A stretch of DNA of 64,000 bases from Spirochaetales bacterium. Lineage in GTDB: Bacteria; Spirochaetota; Spirochaetia; DAHUYW01. Below the pieces are notes generated by a model. The model saw only the letters and a program-made list of their open reading frames with translations, was not told where the DNA came from and searched no databases. The DNA is taken from contig DAHUYW010000005.1 of the NCBI GenBank assembly GCA_027306915.1, positions 1-64,000 of the forward strand. Reading direction: 5' to 3'. Shown here one piece after another: positions 59,067-64,000 of the stretch. Positions within the stretch are counted from its first letter, which is position 1. Each line of letters begins with the position of its first letter. Both the position numbers and the translations under genes were made by a program.

Positions 59067-59963
59067 TCATCCCACCTGCGTGCCTGTCGAAAAGGGATTC
59101 AGGACCCGCGCAATGACCTCCATCCAGTTCCGCGGGATGTAGAGCTCGTTGTTCTCGTCGCGCACTCCATGCTCCTCGAGGGCGGGCGCGACGGTCTCGC
59201 GCATAGCCTCCGCGGCGGCGTCCGGGCGATAACCGTGAAGCGCACCGGCGGCGTACTGGGTAAAGCCGCTGATGTGCTCGAGCGCCGTCTTGTGCACCCG
59301 CACCTCCACGTCCTTCATTTCCTCCACGGAGAAACCGAGCCGTTGCAGAAGCCCTTGATAATGCGACTCAGGAAGGAAATTGCCGGCAGCCGGTCTGGAA
59401 TCTTTCTCCTCGCGCATGATTCCCTTCGTGCGAAGGTATCCCACCGCCTTTCGGATTTGGGTGCGATAAAAGGGAATGGTCTCCGGTGGCCGAGATTCGA
59501 AGCAAAACGCAGAATTGAAGAAGAACCACCCGTCATTGCGCAGGGTCCTACGGATGTTGCGCAGGGCGTTCTGCTGGGCATCTTCGTTGAGATAGTGTAT
59601 TCCGTTTCCCCAGATAACAACGTCGACACTGTTCTGAGGCAGATCCATGTCTTCGACCGTCGAGTGCAGGAGACGCAGGTTCTTGACCTTCGATCCGAGA
59701 TTCTCCCTTACCTGAACCAAGGCTTCTTCGTTCATGTCCAGGCAGATGATGTCAGGCTGCGCCCACTCACCGGGCAGATAGTCGAGAAACAACTTGACCA
59801 TCGTTCCGGTGCCGGTGGCAAGATCAAGCACCCTTCGTGTCGGTTTGGTACCGCTCTGGACCAAGGCCTCCACCCACCGGCGGACTATGGCCTGATTCAC
59901 GGCCCTGTACTCTTCAGTCGCCGCGAACGGCTCGTAATCGTAATCGGATTGCTCGTTTCCCAT
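59067..59963 (-). CDS. Class I SAM-dependent methyltransferase downstream of fabF
   Basis: A 298-residue methyltransferase. Motif I is VLDLATGTGTMVKLFL, strand 2 ends in IICLDMNEEAL, and the next parts are VDVVIWGNGIHYLNED and LRNDGWFFFNSAFCFE. The C-terminal 120 residues form a cap-like helical region (LLQRLGFSVEEMKDVEVRVH, then YAAGALHGYRPDAAAE). ATG 59963 is chosen with GGAGG six bases upstream. It starts 25 bases after the fabF stop on the same strand, so co-transcription is likely. A role with an acyl or ACP-bound substrate is suggested only by that link. It converges on feoB, 27 bases apart. Confidence 0.82.
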   Translation of the reverse strand: MGNEQSDYDYEPFAATEEYRAVNQAIVRRWVEALVQSGTKPTRRVLDLATGTGTMVKLFLDYLPGEWAQPDIICLDMNEEALVQVRENLGSKVKNLRLLHSTVEDMDLPQNSVDVVIWGNGIHYLNEDAQQNALRNIRRTLRNDGWFFFNSAFCFESRPPETIPFYRTQIRKAVGYLRTKGIMREEKDSRPAAGNFLPESHYQGLLQRLGFSVEEMKDVEVRVHKTALEHISGFTQYAAGALHGYRPDAAAEAMRETVAPALEEHGVRDENNELYIPRNWMEVIARVLNPFSTGTQVG

Positions 59964-59988
59964 GCATCGCCTCCATTGGCCGAATTTT

Positions 59989-61245
59989 CTACTCCCCGTA
60001 TTTCCTGAATGCCAGGCACGAGCTGTGACCGCCGAATCCGAAGGAGTTTGAGAGCACGACCCCATCCGCTATCTGGCGAGCATGCCAGGGAACGTAGTCA
60101 AGGTCGCACTCCGGGTCTTGATTGTCGTAGTTGATGGTTGGAGGAGCCCAACCGGTCTCGATGGTCTTGGCGCAGATGAGCGCTTCCAGCGCCCCTGCCG
60201 CACCACCGAGGTGCCCCGTCATGGACTTCGTGGAGCTTATCGGGATGCGGGCCGCCCCCTCTCCGAAGACTTTTTTGATCGTAAGCGTCTCCACTTTGTC
60301 ATTGAGCTGAGTGGATGTGCCATGCGCGTTGATGTAAGAAACGTCGCTCTTGCTCGCCCGAGCGTCGGCGAGCGCCACCTCGATTGCCTTGACAGCGGCG
60401 CGGCCGTCCGGCTGAGGTGCAGTGACATGATAGCCGTCTGCTGCCGAGCCGTATCCGGCAAGCTCAGCCAGGATGTGCGCGCCGCGCGCCCGTGCGAAGG
60501 ACTCCTCTTCGAGCACGAGCACCGCCGCACCCTCCGCAAGCACGAATCCGCTGCGATCCCGGTCGAAGGGTCGCGACGCCCTTTCGGGCTTGTCGTTTGA
60601 GGTGCTGCACAGGGCGTGTGCTTGATCGAAACCCGCGAAGCAGATCGGAAGGATTGCCGACTCGCTTCCGCCGGCGAGCATGGCCTTGGCCCGACCGTTT
60701 CGAATCATGTCCATGGCCACCCCGATCGAGTCGGCGGAGGACGCGCAGGCTGAAACCGTCGAAAAGCTGGGTCCCCACGCCCCCAGCTTGATGGAGACAA
60801 GACTGGCGGCTCCGTTCGACATGATCATGGGAACCGTAAAAGGACTGACTCGCCGAGCGCCGCTGTCGCGGAGAATGCAGGCCTGCTCCACGAGCGTGGA
60901 GACCCCCCCTACCCCGCTCGCTATGATCGACCCGACCTCATAGCGGAGGTCACCCTCGAGCTTGAGGTCTGCGTGGCGGAGCGCCTCGAGCGCGGCCGCG
61001 AGGGCCAATTGGCTGAAGCGGTCGAGCCGCCGGGCCTCCTTCTTGTCAATGAAGGCAGCTGGATCGAAGTTCTTGACTTCTCCGGCTATCTGCGATTCGA
61101 GCCCCCACTCTTCCGGATTGAAGGCTTGAATGCGGGCAATCCCGCTTTTTCCCGCAAGGAGATTTTCCCAGGTTTCCGGAACGGTAAGTCCGACCGGATT
61201 GACCGTTCCGACGCCGGTAATCACCACCTTCTTACTCATTGACAC
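59989..61245 (-). CDS. fabF: 3-oxoacyl-ACP synthase II (FabF)
   Basis: A cytoplasmic condensing enzyme of fatty acid synthesis, 418 residues, joining malonyl-ACP to acyl-ACP. The catalytic triad is Cys in TVSACASSADSIG, His in INAHGTSTQLND and His in SMTGHLGGAAG. The N-terminus KKVVITGVGTVNPVG and the end VVLSNSFGFGGHSSCLAFRKY are standard. It is divergent from the enoyl reductase gene fabV at 61388 (142 bases between starts), so two fatty acid steps share a control region. The following methyltransferase is on the same strand. No other fab genes are in the window. Confidence 0.93.
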   Translation of the reverse strand: MSMSKKVVITGVGTVNPVGLTVPETWENLLAGKSGIARIQAFNPEEWGLESQIAGEVKNFDPAAFIDKKEARRLDRFSQLALAAALEALRHADLKLEGDLRYEVGSIIASGVGGVSTLVEQACILRDSGARRVSPFTVPMIMSNGAASLVSIKLGAWGPSFSTVSACASSADSIGVAMDMIRNGRAKAMLAGGSESAILPICFAGFDQAHALCSTSNDKPERASRPFDRDRSGFVLAEGAAVLVLEEESFARARGAHILAELAGYGSAADGYHVTAPQPDGRAAVKAIEVALADARASKSDVSYINAHGTSTQLNDKVETLTIKKVFGEGAARIPISSTKSMTGHLGGAAGALEALICAKTIETGWAPPTINYDNQDPECDLDYVPWHARQIADGVVLSNSFGFGGHSSCLAFRKYGE

Positions 61246-61387
61246 CCATTCTACAACTCTACCACCTCAGCGTCCACCACTATCCTCCGGGCGCAATTGG
61301 CGGGGCCGAGCCTCTCTGCTCTCATTGACAGGGCTTGCAACAGGCACCTAGGATGTGAAGGGTTGCATGCGACAGGGGGTAGCGGGG

Positions 61388-62563
61388 ATGCAGATCAAGC
61401 CGAGGATTCGCAACAACATTTGCCTTACCGCTCATCCGGTAGGATGTGCCCGGCTAGTATCCGCTCAGATCGATTACGCAGTGAGCCGCAGGCTAATCGC
61501 GGGACCAGCCAATGTTCTGGTGATCGGATCGTCCACCGGATACGGTCTCGCTTCTCGGATCGTGGCTGCCTTTGCCTGCGGCGCGAAATCGGTCGGTGTC
61601 GCCCTCGAAAAGCCCGGCTCTCCCCTCCGCGCCGGATCGTCAGGATGGTACAACAGCGCCGCCTTCGATCGATGCGCCGCGGCATCCGGCCTCGGCGCCT
61701 GGAGCATCAACGGGGATGCATTCTCGAACGACACGAAGGAAAAGACGGTCGCTCTCATCAGGGAGAAGATGGGTGGGGTCGATCTGGTCATCTACAGCCT
61801 GGCTTCTCCGGTACGGTCCAATCCGGCAGGGGGAGCTCTCTTCCGCTCGGTCCTAAAGCCTGTCGGAAGCCCCGCGACGGTGAAGACGGTCGACCTGACG
61901 ACCGAGCGGGTGAGCGAAGCCACCCTCGAGCCTGCCACCGATGAAGAGATCGAGGACACGATACGGGTGATGGGTGGAGAAGACTGGGACCTCTGGATGG
62001 AGGCGCTCGACGCGAGTGCAGCTCTTTCGGCCGGCGCCGCGACTGTGGCTTTCTCCTACGTGGGCCCGGAGCTGACCTTTCCGTTCTATCGGGGAGCGAC
62101 AATCGGCAAGGCCAAGGAGCATCTTGAGGCCACGGCCCTTCGGCTGCGGGCGCGGCTTGCGCAACGCGGCGGCTCGGCCTACGTTTCCGTCAACAAGGCC
62201 GTGGTCACCAAGGCCGGCGCGGTCATCCAGGGGTTCCCGCTCTATGCCTCGATTCTCTACCGGGTGATGAAGGAGCGGGGCATTCACGAAGGCACCATCG
62301 AGCAGATGTTCCGGCTTTTTGCCGAGCGCCTTTTTGCCGCAGGCGCGGTGCCCGTCGACGGTGAGGGCCGGATCCGCCTTGACGAGCTTGAGATGCGGGC
62401 TGACGTGCAGGAGCAGGTGCGCCGCCGCTGGAACGAGGCGACGACGGAGAATCTGCGCGAGATTGCCGATATTGCCGGCGTTCGCAACGAGTTCCTCAAC
62501 CTTTCCGGCTTTGGGGTCGAGGGAATCGACTATGAGGCCGATGTCGATCCTACCGGTCGGTAA
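61388..62563 (+). CDS. fabV: Enoyl-ACP/trans-2-enoyl-CoA reductase (FabV/TER)
   Basis: A 391-residue NADH-dependent reductase of the FabV family, which includes the trans-2-enoyl-CoA reductase of Treponema. The start MQIKPRIRNNICLTAHPVGC matches the family, so ATG 61388 is used rather than an in-frame start at 61355. The nucleotide motif is VIGSSTGYGLASR. The active-site Yx8K is in FSYVGPELTFPFYRGATIGKAK, as Tyr in SYVGPE with the catalytic Lys in the TIGKAK segment. The end LSGFGVEGIDYEADVD is typical. It saturates the last double bond in fatty acid elongation, or acts on crotonyl-CoA in fermentation. The divergent fabF favours fatty acid synthesis. Confidence 0.93.
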   Translation: MQIKPRIRNNICLTAHPVGCARLVSAQIDYAVSRRLIAGPANVLVIGSSTGYGLASRIVAAFACGAKSVGVALEKPGSPLRAGSSGWYNSAAFDRCAAASGLGAWSINGDAFSNDTKEKTVALIREKMGGVDLVIYSLASPVRSNPAGGALFRSVLKPVGSPATVKTVDLTTERVSEATLEPATDEEIEDTIRVMGGEDWDLWMEALDASAALSAGAATVAFSYVGPELTFPFYRGATIGKAKEHLEATALRLRARLAQRGGSAYVSVNKAVVTKAGAVIQGFPLYASILYRVMKERGIHEGTIEQMFRLFAERLFAAGAVPVDGEGRIRLDELEMRADVQEQVRRRWNEATTENLREIADIAGVRNEFLNLSGFGVEGIDYEADVDPTGR

Positions 62564-62676
62564 CGGCAACAAAAGGCTGTGCAGCTTAAGGATTTGGGTC
62601 TACACTTAATCCATGCCTTGAGCTTGTTCCCGGAGTGTGTGGCGAGCGGCAAACCGTGTTTCGAGGAGGTGCTCAC

Positions 62677-63114
62677 ATGCAAAACGTTCGAGACGTTCTC
62701 CGGCGGAAGGGCAGCGACGTCTGGTCGGTTCATCCGGATACCAGCATCTTTGAGGCACTCGAGCTCATGGCTGAAAAGAACATCGGCGCTGTTCTGGTTG
62801 TGGACCGCTCGAGCAGACCCGTCGGCATCTTTTCGGAGCGCGATTATGCGCGCAAGGTCGTGCTCAAGGGGAAACACTCGCAGGATACCCCCGTGGGGGA
62901 TGCCATGACGGAGGGGGTGCTCACGGTTTCGCCTTCGCGCGCCATTGACGAATGCATGCAGCTCATGATCGAAAAGCGCGTGAGGCACCTGCCGGTAGTT
63001 CAGGAGGAAACTGTCGTCGGTATGATCTCGATCGGAGACGTGCTGAAAGCAGCGCTTTCCGATCGAGAGTCGCTGATCGAGCAGCTCGAGGAGTATATCA
63101 CCCACCCATACTGA
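62677..63114 (+). CDS. Tandem CBS domain protein
   Basis: A small cytoplasmic protein of 145 residues made of two CBS repeats. Repeat 1 is SVHPDTSIFEALELMAEKNI then GAVLVVDRSSRPVGIFSERD. Repeat 2 is TVSPSRAIDECMQLMIEKRV then RHLPVVQEETVVGMISIGD. It ends in a short helix, LIEQLEEYITHPY. CBS pairs bind adenine nucleotides (AMP, ATP, NAD). The GxFSxRDY / GMISIGD positions are the usual ribose-phosphate contacts. AGGAGG precedes ATG 62677. It stands alone after fabV. A sensor role for energy state is family knowledge; the target is unknown. Confidence 0.9.
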   Translation: MQNVRDVLRRKGSDVWSVHPDTSIFEALELMAEKNIGAVLVVDRSSRPVGIFSERDYARKVVLKGKHSQDTPVGDAMTEGVLTVSPSRAIDECMQLMIEKRVRHLPVVQEETVVGMISIGDVLKAALSDRESLIEQLEEYITHPY

Positions 63115-63170
63115 GTGGCTCCGCCGCTATTGCGAGCCGGTATGGTATTCGCCGGGGGCGACCGCCCGCC

Positions 63171-63533
63171 CTACCAGGAAGCGACAAAATCGCGCATTTC
63201 GCCAAGAAGGCGAAGGACCGACTCCTTGGTCAAGTGCTCCTTGCAGAGCGGGTAGGAATCCCACGCTTCGATGTGCGCATAGCTGTGAGTCCACTCTGCG
63301 CAGATCTTGCAGCGCTCGGGTCGCTTCATGTGGTCGGGACGATAGTCCACCCGTTCATTTATGAGGTACTGCCGGTAGTGCTCGCGTGCCTCCTCGGCGG
63401 TGTCATGGCCTGAGCACGCATTTGCGCAATAGCCAACCGGCTCGGTTCGGTAGTGGTTGCGCCTGACATAGTGGAATCTGCCGGTCGAGCGGCCGTCCTC
63501 CCCTGCCAGTTCACGGGGCTCGTAGTAATTCAT
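63171..63533 (-). CDS. Uncharacterised small protein with Cys pairs
   Basis: I do not recognise a family. The 120-residue product is rich in R, E, H and Y and has Cys groups CANAC (residues about 36-40), CKIC (about 75-78) and CKEH (about 97-100). Together with nearby His they could hold one or two zinc ions (knuckle-like). No signal peptide or membrane segment is present. The ribosome binding site is weak (GTGAAG). The gene stands alone between the CBS protein gene and the SMP-30 gene. Small zinc proteins of this style often touch nucleic acids, but nothing here shows it. Confidence 0.55.
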   Translation of the reverse strand: MNYYEPRELAGEDGRSTGRFHYVRRNHYRTEPVGYCANACSGHDTAEEAREHYRQYLINERVDYRPDHMKRPERCKICAEWTHSYAHIEAWDSYPLCKEHLTKESVLRLLGEMRDFVASW

Positions 63534-63695
63534 ACTTCACGCTAACCATTTTCTCTAAAATAATGAACATCAACAAATACGTCAATAAGCTTATAACGTC
63601 CCGGATCTCCTGTCAAGAGAAATCTCTTGGGAGCACCATGAGCGGATGAGGTCGGGACTTCCGAGGACGTGAGGGGATGCCCCCAGTGCGGGGAC

Positions 63696-64000
63696 TTACG
63701 GCGTTTGGATGCCTCGGCAGGCAAGATAGATCGAATAGAGGCTCGTGGCACCCGCTACGAAAAGCCGGTTCTTCCGGGGACCGCCGAAGGTAACGTTCGC
63801 GACGACTTCAGGAATCCTCACCTTGCCGAGCAGCTCTCCCGAAGGCGAGTAGCAATGCACTCCGTCGCCGGCGCTCGTCCACACGTTGCCGTGCTCGTCG
63901 AGTCGGAATCCATCCGACATCCCCGGGCTCACCTCCACGAAGACCTTACCGGTGGCCAGCCGACTACCGTCCTTCACTGCAAGGGCGCGAATATGGTGCA
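63696..64000 (-). CDS. SMP-30/gluconolactonase family protein, C-terminal part (5' end outside window)
   Basis: An open minus-strand frame runs from the right edge to TAA at 63696. The peptide has the hallmark SMP-30 sequence: SPGMSDGFRLDEHGNVWTSA, then GDGVHCYSPSGELLGKVRIP, then VVANVTFGGPRKNRLFVAG. This is the last third of the six-bladed propeller, including the metal-ligand Asn/Asp region. Family members open sugar lactones such as gluconolactone using Ca or Zn. The start lies beyond 64000; a GTG at 63977 is internal. A truncated view prevents judging the signal peptide. Confidence 0.85.
   Translation of the reverse strand, partial: HHIRALAVKDGSRLATGKVFVEVSPGMSDGFRLDEHGNVWTSAGDGVHCYSPSGELLGKVRIPEVVANVTFGGPRKNRLFVAGATSLYSIYLACRGIQTP

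Noticed and set aside
1..64000. CRISPR arrays, rRNA and tRNA genes
   Set aside because: No regularly spaced repeats, no rRNA-like stretch and no tRNA T-arm with matching acceptor stem was noticed in the gaps; a covariance scan would be decisive.

Overview
The window is GC-rich bacterial DNA with dense, mostly intact genes. It most resembles a free-living or sediment-type spirochaete (Spirochaetales). Three things suggest this. Both solute-binding proteins carry the short tails FASGAKES and FAGGKTEG right after the signal peptide, a habit of spirochaete binding proteins. The enoyl reductase is of the FabV type. An HU domain is fused to a lineage-specific N-terminal domain. The taxonomy is inferred from protein style only; no rRNA or tRNA gene was seen.

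Layout. (1) 1-5.1 kb is a patchwork: the tail of a membrane protein, relics of a transposase, an MFS transporter and an alpha/beta hydrolase, a large MalT-type LuxR regulator that looks imported, a small winged-helix regulator and a YbjQ protein. (2) 5.5-15.6 kb is a catabolic locus. A ribose-type ABC transporter on the minus strand diverges from a LacI regulator, a D-2-hydroxyacid dehydrogenase and a cyclase-family hydrolase. An M24 peptidase and a serine hydrolase follow. Both divergent promoters and two matching LacI operators can be read directly. (3) 15.6-23.7 kb is a compact regulatory island: a histone-H1-like tailed protein, a FHA protein, an HU-fusion protein and its unfused divergent paralogue, a PPP-type phosphatase overlapping a transmembrane Ser/Thr kinase, a membrane protein with a degenerate FHA domain, and a vWA-TM-FHA protein. 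This is the best candidate for an undescribed system.

(4) 23.7-29.2 kb holds a GH30 lipoprotein, a papain-fold peptidase without a signal peptide, a tyrosine recombinase with a 49-aa ORF downstream, and an SPFH/band-7 protein. (5) 29.3-38.0 kb is one 2917-codon cyclic beta-1,2-glucan synthase. (6) 38.3-45 kb has an RRM RNA-binding protein, a Uup-type ABC-F ATPase, a methyltransferase, a small membrane protein, an ECF sigma factor, a sigma-54 activator with a dead receiver domain, and a divergent cyclic-nucleotide-binding/degenerate HD-GYP protein. (7) 45.1-47.2 kb encodes a TPR-SpoIID lipoprotein.

(8) 47.3-56.1 kb is a polyol regulon: xylulokinase and a GntR/LacI hybrid regulator diverge from a binding protein, two permeases, a mannitol-type dehydrogenase and a zinc dehydrogenase. 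The reactions fit D-arabinitol or xylitol to D-xylulose to xylulose 5-phosphate. The importer has no ATPase of its own here. (9) 56.2-59.0 kb is a DtxR-FeoA fusion followed by FeoB. (10) 59.1-62.6 kb contains FabF with a methyltransferase, divergent from FabV. (11) 62.7-64 kb has a CBS-pair protein, a cysteine-motif small protein and the 5'-truncated end of an SMP-30/gluconolactonase gene.
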